Positions 38,548 through 46,700 of a stretch of DNA of 64,000 bases are shown one piece after another. The notes under the pieces are model-generated. The model was not told the DNA's origin. It made no database searches and saw only the letters and a list, made by a program, of their open reading frames with translations. The stretch spans positions 248,001 to 312,000 of the forward strand of contig NZ_BQHR01000005.1 in assembly GCF_021601625.1 (NCBI RefSeq), written 5' to 3'. How positions within the stretch are numbered: the first letter of the stretch is position 1; each line of letters begins with the position of its first letter. The position numbers were made by a program, and so were the translations under genes. This DNA comes from Pseudomonas paraglycinae (lineage in GTDB: Bacteria > Pseudomonadota > Gammaproteobacteria > Pseudomonadales > Pseudomonadaceae).

Positions 38548-39643
38548 AGGATTTGACCGTTACGTATTTGAGGAGAAAGTCGCTGTTCTCGGCCGGCCCG
38601 CGATACACCTCGATGGCATCCGCTGGCAGGGCCTGATCGGTATAGGTTTCCACCGATGACACGCGGATCGCGCGCATCGAAGGATCGTTGACGAAGCTTT
38701 GCAGCGCCGCCACTTCCGCGCTGCTGGCGCCGCCCATGCGCCAGGACTGTTCGAGAACGCCACTGCGCGGCCGGCCTTCGCTGTCCAGGCCCTGGGCGAT
38801 GTCGTAATTGCGCCGCGAGGCATAGAAACGCGGATAGGCTTCGTCCGCCGCCCGGTCGAACACCTGCGCCTGCTGAATGGCCAGACGCACGTCGTCGGGC
38901 AGATCCAGCGCCAGCAGATCCTCGTAACCGCCCTGCACCACCAGCAGGTTCGAGCCGCCGTACACCTCTTCGCCGTGGGCGTCCTTGGTCAAGTATTGAT
39001 CACCGCAGTAACTCAGCACCCTGCCGCCGATGAACGACTGACCGACGCTGTGGGTAACCACCTGACTCAAATCCTGCTCCAGCACCACGCCATCGCTGAA
39101 CAGTTCTCCGGCCTCGGGTCGGGCGAGAATTTCGTCGAACGCATCCAGGCTCTTGATCACTTCCTGTCCGCGCCCGGCACAGGCGTGAATCGGCTTGATC
39201 CGGATCGGTCCGCTGTACAACAGATGTTCAGCGGCAGGCCGCGCATCCTCCAGCGCAAAGACGCTGAGCCCGTCCAGCACCACGGTGCGCACCCGCTCGG
39301 AAAACAACGGCGACCAGCCTTGCGGCGCGTGGGCCTGATGGCTGCGCAAACCGTGGCTGATGGCTTTGGTGCAGATGAAGTCGTGCTCGACGAAACCGCC
39401 CCACAGATCATCCGGACCGCTCACGCCCAGTTCGCGGGCCGCCGCGCCGACGAGGGTCTGGGTCGGCAACAGATATATATCCCTGCCACGATGCTTTTCA
39501 GCGTCGTAACTGCCGCCGAACTTGAGGCCGAGGATCTGCGCCAGCCATCGCGCGAGGGCTTTGTTGGTCTGCACTTCATGCTGTGGCGCGCCGGGTCGAA
39601 CCGAGTGGGCGACGACCACTTTCCTGCGGGATGTCGGGGTCAT
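38537..39643 (-). CDS. DUF3182 family protein
   Basis: A 368-aa protein of the DUF3182 family: the N-terminus VVVAHSVRPGAPQHEVQTNKALARWLA, the central GPIRIKPIHACAGRGQEVIKS and GVVLEQDLSQVVTHSVGQ. The middle looks like an ATP-grasp type nucleotide/metal-binding fold, but I cannot confirm the catalytic residues. No signal peptide is seen. A strong GGGGGA precedes ATG 39643. It is paired with the overlapping alpha/beta hydrolase and sits next to the membrane-lipid operon. No function is known. Confidence 0.82.
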   Translation of the reverse strand: MTPTSRRKVVVAHSVRPGAPQHEVQTNKALARWLAQILGLKFGGSYDAEKHRGRDIYLLPTQTLVGAAARELGVSGPDDLWGGFVEHDFICTKAISHGLRSHQAHAPQGWSPLFSERVRTVVLDGLSVFALEDARPAAEHLLYSGPIRIKPIHACAGRGQEVIKSLDAFDEILARPEAGELFSDGVVLEQDLSQVVTHSVGQSFIGGRVLSYCGDQYLTKDAHGEEVYGGSNLLVVQGGYEDLLALDLPDDVRLAIQQAQVFDRAADEAYPRFYASRRNYDIAQGLDSEGRPRSGVLEQSWRMGGASSAEVAALQSFVNDPSMRAIRVSSVETYTDQALPADAIEVYRGPAENSDFLLKYVTVKSYDG

Positions 39644-39821
39644 GCGTCCCCCTTCCAACGGCGGGTTGAATGTAGGTCAGAGGGTGCAGAGATCAGGCCA
39701 ACCGGGGTTCGCCGGAAACGCCCTGCAAATCAGCCACTTGAAAAACCCGTGCTGGCACCGCGCCTATTTCAATCTGCACGACTGCGCTGTGGGCTCCGGC
39801 ATTTTGCACGACGGGTGCGTA

Positions 39822-40817
39822 TTACTTCGCCACGGCTGGCGGCGGACTCACGCCGAATCGCGTGCGGTATTCACTCGGCGCCAGCCCGGTGATTTTCTTG
39901 AACGTCGCGCGAAAGGCTCCCGGATCCTGATAGCCCACCGTCCACGCGATGTGGTCAATAGTGCCATTGGTGAACTCGAGCATTTCCCGGGCCTTGCCGA
40001 CCCGCAGGTGCTGGCAGTATTCGGTGGGTTTCAGGCCGGTCGCCGCGCGGAAACGGCGCAGGAAAGTACGTTCTTCCAGGCCCGCGCGCTCGGCCATCGC
40101 CGTCAGTGAGACATCGGTCGCGCCATTGCCTTGCAGCCAGTGCTGAACCTTGAGAATCGCCGCGTCGCCATGATTGAGGATCGGGGCGAAATTGCTGCCG
40201 CAGGCACTGGCGCTGTCGCTGTGTTCCACCACCAGGAATCGCGCGGTCGCGCTGGCAATGCTCGGCCCGAGCAGACGATCGACCAGCCGCAATCCCAGCT
40301 CCGACCAGGCCATCAATCCGGCCGTGGTGATCAGGTCGCCGTCATCGACAATCGGTGTGTCGGCCTTGAGTTTGATGTGCGGATAACGCTCGGCGAACGC
40401 CTTGGCTGACGTCCAGTGCGTGGTGGCGCTGCGACCGTCGAGCAGACCGCTTTCGGCCAGCAGCAGAGAACCCACGCACACCCCGCCGAGGGTGGCGCCG
40501 CGGGCGTGTTGCTCGCGCAGCCAGTGAATCAACCCGACGGACACCTGGGCCGCCGAGAAACCACCAATGGACGGCGGAATCACGACCGCCACCAGACCGG
40601 TTTCGGCACCGGGGTTGCTGTCGTGGACCCGTACCGGCGGCTGATCGCCCTCAACCTGCCAATGGCTGACCCGCAAGCGCGGCAACTGCGCACTCTGGTA
40701 CTCGGCAGCGACCCGGTTGGCCACCGCGAACAGGTCAGTCAAACCATGCACCGCCGCCATCTGCGCGCCGGGATAGATCAGCACACCCAGTTCGACGACC
40801 GCCGGTTTCGCGTCCAT
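39822..40817 (-). CDS. GlxA-type AraC-family regulator with DJ-1/PfpI domain
   Basis: A 331-aa regulator. The N-terminal DJ-1/PfpI-like (class I glutamine amidotransferase-like) domain includes LGGVCVGSLLLAESGLLDGR, with the nucleophile-position cysteine kept. The C-terminal AraC helix-turn-helix pair spans about 225-320 (VSLTAMAERAGLEERTFLRRF, IDHIAWTVGYQDPGAFRATF). ATG 40817 is preferred over the longer frame. It is divergent from the cysteine hydrolase gene across 101 bp and probably controls it, since GlxA-like regulators often govern adjacent amidase genes. Confidence 0.87.
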   Translation of the reverse strand: MDAKPAVVELGVLIYPGAQMAAVHGLTDLFAVANRVAAEYQSAQLPRLRVSHWQVEGDQPPVRVHDSNPGAETGLVAVVIPPSIGGFSAAQVSVGLIHWLREQHARGATLGGVCVGSLLLAESGLLDGRSATTHWTSAKAFAERYPHIKLKADTPIVDDGDLITTAGLMAWSELGLRLVDRLLGPSIASATARFLVVEHSDSASACGSNFAPILNHGDAAILKVQHWLQGNGATDVSLTAMAERAGLEERTFLRRFRAATGLKPTEYCQHLRVGKAREMLEFTNGTIDHIAWTVGYQDPGAFRATFKKITGLAPSEYRTRFGVSPPPAVAK

Positions 40818-40918
40818 TGTCAGTTTTCCCCTGTGTATTGTCGGTGCGGCCAATCCTCGAAAACGTGGCCAGCGCCAATACTGAGCCCACACCCAACGTT
40901 CACTTCGAGGACACACCC

Positions 40919-41473
40919 ATGGCCAAGCAAGCGCTCATCGTAGTCGATATCCAGAACGACTACTTCCCCCAAGGCAAGTGGCCGCTGGCCGGTGCCGACG
41001 CCGCAGCGGACAACGCCGCCCGGTTGATCGCGGCGTTCCGCGAGGCCGGTGATTCGGTGGTGCACATCCGCCACGAATTCACCTCGCCCGAGGCACCGTT
41101 TTTCACTCCGGGCTCCGAAGGCGCGAAGCTGCATCCGAAAGTGCTCAACCGCGCCGACGAGCCGGTGGTACTCAAGCACTTCGTCAACTCGTTCCGCGAA
41201 ACCGAACTGCAATCGATCCTCGACGAACAGGGCATCAAGGAGTTGGTAGTAGTCGGCAGCATGAGCCACATGTGCGTCGACGGCATCACCCGCGCAGCGG
41301 CAGATCTGGGTTACACCGTCACGGTGATCCACGATGCCTGCGCCAGCCGCGATCTGGAATTCAACGGCCTGACCGTTCCCGCCGCCCACGTGCATGCGGC
41401 GTTCATGTCGGCGCTGGGGTTTGCCTACGCCAGCGTGGTGTCCACCGACGAGTTCCTCGTCGCCAGCCGCTGA
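40919..41473 (+). CDS. Isochorismatase-family cysteine hydrolase
   Basis: A 184-aa enzyme of the isochorismatase/nicotinamidase superfamily with the full triad D10 (VVDIQNDYF), K86 (VLKHFVNSF) and C119 (MSHMCVDG). It hydrolyses amide or related bonds in a small substrate that cannot be named from sequence. ATG 40919 follows CGAGG. A strong terminator comes 30 bp after its stop. The divergent GlxA-like regulator is the likely controller. Confidence 0.88.
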   Translation: MAKQALIVVDIQNDYFPQGKWPLAGADAAADNAARLIAAFREAGDSVVHIRHEFTSPEAPFFTPGSEGAKLHPKVLNRADEPVVLKHFVNSFRETELQSILDEQGIKELVVVGSMSHMCVDGITRAAADLGYTVTVIHDACASRDLEFNGLTVPAAHVHAAFMSALGFAYASVVSTDEFLVASR

Positions 41474-41503
41474 GCCCTGCTCTGATACAACCAGAAAAAC
41501 CTG

Positions 41504-41529
41504 CGCCCGCCTCGTTGCGGGCGTTTTTT
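41504..41529 (+). terminator. Intrinsic terminator after the cysteine hydrolase gene
   Basis: CGCCCGC at 41504-41510 pairs with GCGGGCG at 41517-41523, followed by six Ts. Confidence 0.9.
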
Positions 41530-41545
41530 CGCGTGTCATGAAAAT

Positions 41546-41603
41546 CTCACGCGTGAGCCATTGATGGCATTTTGATTTGGTTGTAGTGTTGCTCACGCGT
41601 GAG
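41546..41603 (+). promoter_or_regulatory. Twin CTCACGCGTGAG palindromes bracketing the yjfI promoter
   Basis: Two identical 12-bp palindromes lie at 41546-41557 and 41592-41603, 46 bp apart centre to centre. One base further on each side the two copies are reverse complements of each other. Between them sits a promoter candidate, TTGATG (41561-41566), 17 bp, TAGTGT (41584-41589), so the second copy covers the expected start of transcription. This is a classic repressor arrangement; the regulator is unknown. Confidence 0.75.
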
Positions 41604-41626
41604 ATGTTCATAACGGAGTCATCGCC

Positions 41627-42295
41627 ATGAAAAGCCGCTCCCCCGCTACAGCGTCAGAGAGCCCAAAGGGAGTGCGCTCGACACCGTCCGCGAAAAAACC
41701 GTCGAGCTTCTACATGAAGCAGATGCGCGCGGGCCTGGCTGCCGCCGGTTATGTGAAACACGAAACTTGGGTGCTTCCGGAAAACCGAAGCTTGCTCAAG
41801 CAAATGGAGCAACAGCTACGCCAACCGATTCTGGCTGGCTCTTTCATGTCGGAGAATTACATGAGCGCAGGCAACAACTGGAACATCGATAGCCTCTACA
41901 ACGCTTTCAAGGCGCTGGACGAGGTGGCTTCGCAAGAAATCACGCTGTCTCTGATCCAGAGCTCCGAACCCAGCCTCAAGCTGGAAATGAACGAATTCGG
42001 CGGTCTGCCGATTCACATCGCCATCGCCGGCCAGCAGATCATCGTCGACACCGTGCTGGTGGACATTGATTCGATCACCGACGTACGCGCGTTCAACGAC
42101 GCCGTGCTGCGCAGCCGGGAAATGTTCCCGCTGTCGTCGATCGGCATCGAAACCATGCCCAATGGCCAGACCGTCTACAACATGTTCGGTGCACTGAGTG
42201 CCGATTCGAGCCTGACCAACGTAGTCACCGAGGTGAAAACCCTGGTCGACAACGTGCAGCGCGCCAGCGAAGCCTTCGAACACTTCTTCAAGTAA
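41627..42295 (+). CDS. yjfI: YjfI family protein (DUF2170)
   Basis: A 222-aa cytosolic protein that opens with a Ser/Pro-rich, probably disordered tail (1-27). Next comes an FYMKQMRAGLAAAGYVKHETWVLPEN segment resembling a small ligand- or nucleic-acid-binding start. The DUF2170 body follows (SLYNAFKALDEVASQEITLSLI...MNEFGGLPIHIAIAGQQI). Its function is unknown. It is the first gene of a yjfI-yjfJ-yjfK-yjfL-yjfM-yjfC cluster, under the twin-palindrome promoter, and lies 17 bp before the PspA-like gene. GGAG precedes the ATG. Confidence 0.85.
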   Translation: MKSRSPATASESPKGVRSTPSAKKPSSFYMKQMRAGLAAAGYVKHETWVLPENRSLLKQMEQQLRQPILAGSFMSENYMSAGNNWNIDSLYNAFKALDEVASQEITLSLIQSSEPSLKLEMNEFGGLPIHIAIAGQQIIVDTVLVDIDSITDVRAFNDAVLRSREMFPLSSIGIETMPNGQTVYNMFGALSADSSLTNVVTEVKTLVDNVQRASEAFEHFFK

Positions 42296-42312
42296 TCAAC
42301 AGGGAAAATCCA

Positions 42313-43011
42313 ATGACTCAGTCCATCTGGAACAAGTTGTTCACCGCGCTGCGCGGCGGCGCCAATGAAGTCGGCGAAGCGATCGTTGACCAACAGGCCC
42401 TGCGCATCCTCGATCAGGAAATCCGTGACGCCGACAGCGCCCTGTCCAACGCCCGTCGCGAACTGGTCACCATCATGGCCAAGCACAAGCTGTCCGCCGA
42501 CCGCGTGAGCGAGTACGACGCCAAGATCAAGGACCTGGAAGCCAAGGCTGTTTCCGCCCTGAACGCCGGCCGCGAAGATCTGGCGATGGAAGTGGCCGAA
42601 GCAATTTCGACCCTGACCAACGACCTGACCACCGAGAAGGCCCAGAGCGACGAGTTCGGCACCTACGCCGACAACATGCGCAAGGACATCAACAAGGCCG
42701 AAGCGCGGATCAAGAGCCTGCGCCAGCAAGTGGACATGGCCAAGGCCCGCGAAAGCGTGCAGAAGGCTCAGGTCAGCGCTTCGATCGCCAGCGGCGGCGC
42801 CAACGGCAAACTGGAAACCGCCGTCGGCACCCTGAACCGTCTGCAGGAAAAGCAAAAGCAACGTGCCGCCGAGCTGAATGCTCAGGACGAACTGGCCGAT
42901 GCCACGACCGGCAACGACCTGGACCGCAAGCTGCGCGAAGCCGGCATCACGCCGAACGAAGGCAGCGCCAACGCCATCCTCGAGCGTCTGAAGCAGAAGT
43001 CCGCCCAGTAA
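42313..43011 (+). CDS. yjfJ: PspA/IM30 family protein (YjfJ)
   Basis: A 232-aa protein that is almost wholly helical, with coiled-coil heptads in the middle (about 25-185). The N-terminus IWNKLFTALRGGANEVGEAIVDQQALRILDQEI resembles the amphipathic membrane-binding helix of PspA/IM30, an ESCRT-III relative that coats and repairs stressed inner membrane. It is not the PspF-controlled pspA of the classic operon; the neighbours place it as YjfJ. A strong terminator follows it (43022-43055). Confidence 0.9.
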   Translation: MTQSIWNKLFTALRGGANEVGEAIVDQQALRILDQEIRDADSALSNARRELVTIMAKHKLSADRVSEYDAKIKDLEAKAVSALNAGREDLAMEVAEAISTLTNDLTTEKAQSDEFGTYADNMRKDINKAEARIKSLRQQVDMAKARESVQKAQVSASIASGGANGKLETAVGTLNRLQEKQKQRAAELNAQDELADATTGNDLDRKLREAGITPNEGSANAILERLKQKSAQ

Positions 43012-43021
43012 CGGCGGCCAG

Positions 43022-43055
43022 AAAAAGAAGGGCACCGCGTGCCCTTCTTTTTTTT
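43022..43055 (+). terminator. Strong terminator splitting the yjf cluster
   Basis: AAAAAGAAGGGCAC and GTGCCCTTCTTTTTTTT form a stem with loop CGC and an eight-T tail, 10 bp after the pspA-like stop and before yjfK. A -10-like TACACT at 43082-43087 could start a second transcript. Confidence 0.9.
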
Positions 43056-43136
43056 GCCTGCTCGTTCACCGCGCGGCCCGGTACACTAGCGGCGTTTTGC
43101 CAACGAATACCTCCACCCGCTTCAAGGAATGTACCC

Positions 43137-43787
43137 ATGGGATGGTTCAAAGATTTGCTCGGCACCAGCAACCGGCAGTCGGCGGCGTCGACCTCCGAGT
43201 CTGCCGGTGGCCCGCTCGGACTGGCGCAGGGCAAGGCGATCCGCTTCGACACGACCCTCGGCCTGTTGCTCGACGGCAGCACCTCGGTACGTGTTCCCGA
43301 CGCCCAGGCCATCTGGAGCGCCGGCTGGATCGACCTCGGTCAGTCGAACAAACTGCATCGCTACTATCTGAACGATGAAGAGTTCTGGGTACAAGTCCAT
43401 GTCACCGGCGACGACCAGATCGAGTCGGTGACGCTGTTCAACTACCTCAGCTATGTGACGGTCAACAGTGACGCCGAATTGCAGCGCCTGGCCGGCCCGA
43501 ACAGCCTGATCGGCCTGCCGACCTACTGCCACGAAGGTGTCGAATACACTCGTGAATGGGGCACCGAACGCGGCCAGACCGAACTGGTGCCGCTCACCGA
43601 ACAGGTGATCAACCCGGACGAGTCCTACACCATCAACCATCACTCGATGCTTTACGCCCGGGAGACCGGCCTGACCGATCGCCGCGAGCTCTTGCTGTTC
43701 TCCGTCGAACAGGACGAAGAAGGCACCGTCAGCCTGAGCACCTCGCTGGGCATCTCGCTGTACACCACCGATTTGAGCACTATCTAA
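43137..43787 (+). CDS. yjfK: YjfK family protein (DUF2491)
   Basis: A 216-aa cytosolic protein of the DUF2491 family. The N-terminus MGWFKDLLGTS is hydrophobic/amphipathic and could rest on membrane. The rest is beta-rich: IWSAGWIDLGQSNKLHRYYL, EFWVQVHVTGDDQIESVTLFN, RELLLFSVEQDEEGTVSLSTSLG. The function is unknown. AAGGA precedes ATG 43137. It begins the second transcription unit of the yjf cluster and lies 13 bp before yjfL. Confidence 0.85.
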   Translation: MGWFKDLLGTSNRQSAASTSESAGGPLGLAQGKAIRFDTTLGLLLDGSTSVRVPDAQAIWSAGWIDLGQSNKLHRYYLNDEEFWVQVHVTGDDQIESVTLFNYLSYVTVNSDAELQRLAGPNSLIGLPTYCHEGVEYTREWGTERGQTELVPLTEQVINPDESYTINHHSMLYARETGLTDRRELLLFSVEQDEEGTVSLSTSLGISLYTTDLSTI

Positions 43788-43800
43788 AAGGAAGTTTTCC

Positions 43801-44226
43801 ATGCTGGAAGCGTTGTCCATTTCCCTGAACAAAGCCGCGCTGGTCGGTTTCGTTGCCTACCTGATCGGCGCCGTGCTGCTGTTCATGCTGTTTCAGTTCG
43901 TCTACACCCGCGTCACGCCGCACAAGGAATTCGAGCTGATCCGTTCCGGCAACGTCGCCGCCGCCATTGCCCTGTCCGGCGCGATCATCGGCTTCGCGAT
44001 TCCGGCGAGCAACGTGATCGCCCATTCGATCAACGTCCTCGACTTCGTGCTTTGGGCGGTGATCGCGGCTGTGGTGCAATTGCTGGCCTTCCTGGCGACC
44101 GGGCTGGTGCTCAAAGGCACGTCCCAACGTATCGCCAACGGTGAAATCGCCGCGGGCATTTACGTGGCGGCGGTGGCAATCAGCGTCGGCATGCTCAACG
44201 CCGCGTGCATGACCCCGTCCTACTGA
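43801..44226 (+). CDS. yjfL: YjfL family membrane protein (DUF350)
   Basis: A 141-aa inner-membrane protein with four helices (about 13-36, 52-74, 79-101, 118-136). DUF350 proteins come as a duplicated two-helix unit: NKAALVGFVAYLIGAVLLFM, then SGNVAAAIALSGAIIGFAIP and GEIAAGIYVAAVAISVGM. An IRSGNVAAAIALSG loop and a matching IANGEIAAGIYVAA repeat the same internal motif. The function is unknown. It lies between yjfK and yjfM in the cluster. Confidence 0.88.
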   Translation: MLEALSISLNKAALVGFVAYLIGAVLLFMLFQFVYTRVTPHKEFELIRSGNVAAAIALSGAIIGFAIPASNVIAHSINVLDFVLWAVIAAVVQLLAFLATGLVLKGTSQRIANGEIAAGIYVAAVAISVGMLNAACMTPSY

Positions 44227-44243
44227 TCGGCAGGAAGCCTGAG

Positions 44244-44936
44244 ATGAAACGAAGCAAGTACGTTCAACTGTCGCTGGCCGCTTCGGTGGCCCTGGCGATT
44301 TCCGGTGAAGTGGCCGCCCAGGAACAGCAACGCAACTTCCAGAGTGTCGAACAATGCGTCGACGCCGAACTGGCGCCGGATGTCTGCTCGAATGCCTACG
44401 TCGCCGCCCTGGCCGAACACCGGCGGATCTCCCCGGCCTACGACGACAAGGCTGCCTGCGACGCGGACTTTGCTGCTGACTGGTGTCAGAAAAATTCCGC
44501 CGGCCGTTTCGTGCCGAAACTCGGTGGCTTCAAGGTGCCGCAGGACGGTGAGCCGGCGCAGAACCTCGATGCGATCGCCAATGCACAGATGCCGGCGGGT
44601 GATGCGGCTGCCGTGCAGAGCAATCAGACAAGTACCTCGCACTCATCCAGCGGTGCAGGCAACGGCTGGCTCACCGGATGGCTGATCGGCAATGCCATGA
44701 GCAACAACCGCGCGAGCGACTCGCGGCCGGTTTATCGTGAGCGCAATACCCGCCAGACCTACGACACCTCGACGCTGAACCGTCGAATCGAGTCGGCACC
44801 GAGCCGCAGCCAGCGGGACTACGACAGCGATTACCGCAAACCGGTCAACGTCGCCTCGTCCACTTCCCGTGGCGGTTTCGGCAGCCAGTCCAGCGCACGC
44901 AGCGGTTGGGGCGGCTGGGGCCGTTCGAGCAGCTGA
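44244..44936 (+). CDS. yjfM: YjfM family exported protein (DUF1190)
   Basis: A 230-aa exported protein with a signal peptide (about 1-25, GEVAAQ). Four cysteines (C38, C48, C72, C81) lie in the first part of the mature chain and could form two disulfides. The second half is low-complexity, Ser/Gly/Arg-rich, ending GGWGRSSS. There is no lipobox. ATG 44244 starts the signal peptide. It stops 2 bp before the yjfC ATG, so the two are tightly linked. DUF1190 has no known activity; the disordered tail may anchor or be modified. Confidence 0.83.
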   Translation: MKRSKYVQLSLAASVALAISGEVAAQEQQRNFQSVEQCVDAELAPDVCSNAYVAALAEHRRISPAYDDKAACDADFAADWCQKNSAGRFVPKLGGFKVPQDGEPAQNLDAIANAQMPAGDAAAVQSNQTSTSHSSSGAGNGWLTGWLIGNAMSNNRASDSRPVYRERNTRQTYDTSTLNRRIESAPSRSQRDYDSDYRKPVNVASSTSRGGFGSQSSARSGWGGWGRSSS

Positions 44937-44938
44937 CC

Positions 44939-46096
44939 ATGAAGAAGATCCACTGCGCCGAGCGCCACGACTGGAAACAGACCGCCGAAAGCCTCGGTTT
45001 TCTGTTTCATACCATCGACGACGAGCCGTACTGGGACGAGCGCGCCTACTACCAGTTCACGCTCGCGCAGATCGAAAACGATCTGGAGGATCCGACCACC
45101 GAGTTGCACGAGATGTGCATGGATCTGGTCGACCGCGTCGTGCACAGCGAAGAACTGCTGGATCGTCTGAGCATTCCGGCACCGTACTACGACATGATCC
45201 GAACGTCCTGGCTGGAAGGTCATCCGCATCTGTACGGGCGCATGGACTTCTCCTACAGCGGCAACGGCCCTGCGAAGCTGCTCGAACTCAACTACGACAC
45301 GCCCACCAGCCTTTATGAAGCGGCGGCGTTCCAGTGGGGCTGGCTGGAGCAATGCATCGAGCGCGGAATGCTGCCGCGCCATGCCGACCAGTTCAACAGC
45401 ATCGACACCCGGCTGCACGAAGCCTTTGCTCAACTGAAACTGAAGCGGCCGTTTTACTTCGCCTCGATGAAAGACTCGGTCGAAGACAAGGGCACCACGG
45501 ATTATCTGCGGCTGATCGCAGAGAAGGTCGGCATCGAATCGCGGCACATCGATATTGAAGACATCGGCCTGAGCGCTGACGGCCGCTTCGTGGATCTCGA
45601 AGATCGCTGGATCCCGCACCTGTTCAAACTGCACGCCTGGGAATTCATCTTCCACGAGCCGTTCGGCGCGGCGATTGCCGAGTGCGACACGCAGTTTTTC
45701 GAACCGGCGTGGAAGTCGATCCTCTCCAACAAGGGCGCCCTGCCCCTGCTATGGGAGTTTCACAAGGGCCACCCGAATCTGCTCGCCGCGCACCTCGACC
45801 CGAACCCGGGCAGCGCGGTGCCAAAGGGTTGGGTACGCAAACCGTACTTCTCTCGGGAAGGCGCCAACATCGAGCTGCAGACCGCCGAAGGTCTGATCGT
45901 CAAAGAGGATGGGCCCTACACCGACGCGCCCTTCATCCTTCAGGAACTTGCCCCGTTGCCGAAGTTCGACGACAGCTACACGTTGATCGGTTCATGGGTA
46001 ATCGGTGATCAGGCGGCGGGGATTGGTGTGCGGGAAGACAACAGTCTTATCACCAAGGATTCGAGCCGGTTTCTGCCACATCTGATTCTTGATTGA
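44939..46096 (+). CDS. yjfC: Glutathionylspermidine-synthase-like ATP-grasp ligase (YjfC)
   Basis: A 385-aa cytosolic enzyme matching the ATP-grasp (synthetase) half of glutathionylspermidine synthase, without the amidase domain. Conserved parts are LYGRMDFSYSGNGPAKLLELN (substrate pocket), YDTPTSLYEAAAFQWGW and, near the end, FILQELAPLPKF and GSWVIGDQAAGIGVRED. These enzymes form an amide bond at ATP cost; relatives in such clusters may tag peptides or lipids rather than make glutathionylspermidine. It ends the yjf cluster and is followed by a bidirectional terminator. Confidence 0.9.
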   Translation: MKKIHCAERHDWKQTAESLGFLFHTIDDEPYWDERAYYQFTLAQIENDLEDPTTELHEMCMDLVDRVVHSEELLDRLSIPAPYYDMIRTSWLEGHPHLYGRMDFSYSGNGPAKLLELNYDTPTSLYEAAAFQWGWLEQCIERGMLPRHADQFNSIDTRLHEAFAQLKLKRPFYFASMKDSVEDKGTTDYLRLIAEKVGIESRHIDIEDIGLSADGRFVDLEDRWIPHLFKLHAWEFIFHEPFGAAIAECDTQFFEPAWKSILSNKGALPLLWEFHKGHPNLLAAHLDPNPGSAVPKGWVRKPYFSREGANIELQTAEGLIVKEDGPYTDAPFILQELAPLPKFDDSYTLIGSWVIGDQAAGIGVREDNSLITKDSSRFLPHLILD

Positions 46097-46112
46097 AAAA
46101 CCAGCGTGCATG

Positions 46113-46148
46113 AAAAAGGCCCGTCGCATTCAGCGACGGGCCTTTTTT
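46113..46148. terminator. Bidirectional intrinsic terminator
   Basis: AAAAAGGCCCGTCGC pairs with GCGACGGGCCTTTTTT, loop ATTCA, between yjfC (+) and ssb (-). Confidence 0.93.
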
Positions 46149-46172
46149 GTTTAGCGCGGATACAGCAGCGAA

Positions 46173-46691
46173 TCAGAACGGAATGTCGTCATCGAAGCTG
46201 TCGAAATCCGGAGCCGGTTGCGGTGCGGCCTGCTGTGGAGCCGGGGCCGAACGCTGCTGAGGTGCCGACTGCTGCGGACGCGGAGCCTGTTGGCGTGGCG
46301 CCTGCTGCTGATAGTTGTTGCCACCGCCTTGTTGGTCGCCCTGTTGTGGACGGCCGCCGAGCAGTTGCATGGTGCCTTGCATGTCGACCACGATTTCGGT
46401 GGTGTAACGCTTGATACCGTCTTTTTCCCACTCACGGGTCTGCAGCTTGCCTTCGATGTAAACCTGCGAACCCTTGCGCAGGTATTCGCCGGCGATTTCG
46501 GCAACCTTGCCGAACATCGATACGCGGTGCCACTCGGTCTTCTCGACCTTCTGACCGGTCTGCTTGTCGGTCCACTGCTCGCTGGTCGCCAGACTCAGGT
46601 TGGTCACGGCGTTACCGTTGGGCAGGTAGCGTACTTCGGGATCCTGGCCGCAAGTACCGACCAGAATGACTTTGTTAACCCCACGGGCCAT
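46173..46691 (-). CDS. ssb: Single-stranded DNA-binding protein
   Basis: A 172-aa SSB. The OB fold covers about 1-112 ([41 protein letters not shown]). A Gln/Pro-rich disordered linker follows ([13 protein letters not shown] onward), ending with the DDDIPF tip that recruits replication and repair partners. A strong AGGAGAA ribosome site lies before ATG 46691. It sits next to the MFS and uvrA genes, the usual Pseudomonas order. Confidence 0.97.
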   Translation of the reverse strand: MARGVNKVILVGTCGQDPEVRYLPNGNAVTNLSLATSEQWTDKQTGQKVEKTEWHRVSMFGKVAEIAGEYLRKGSQVYIEGKLQTREWEKDGIKRYTTEIVVDMQGTMQLLGGRPQQGDQQGGGNNYQQQAPRQQAPRPQQSAPQQRSAPAPQQAAPQPAPDFDSFDDDIPF

Positions 46692-46700
46692 AACGTTCTC

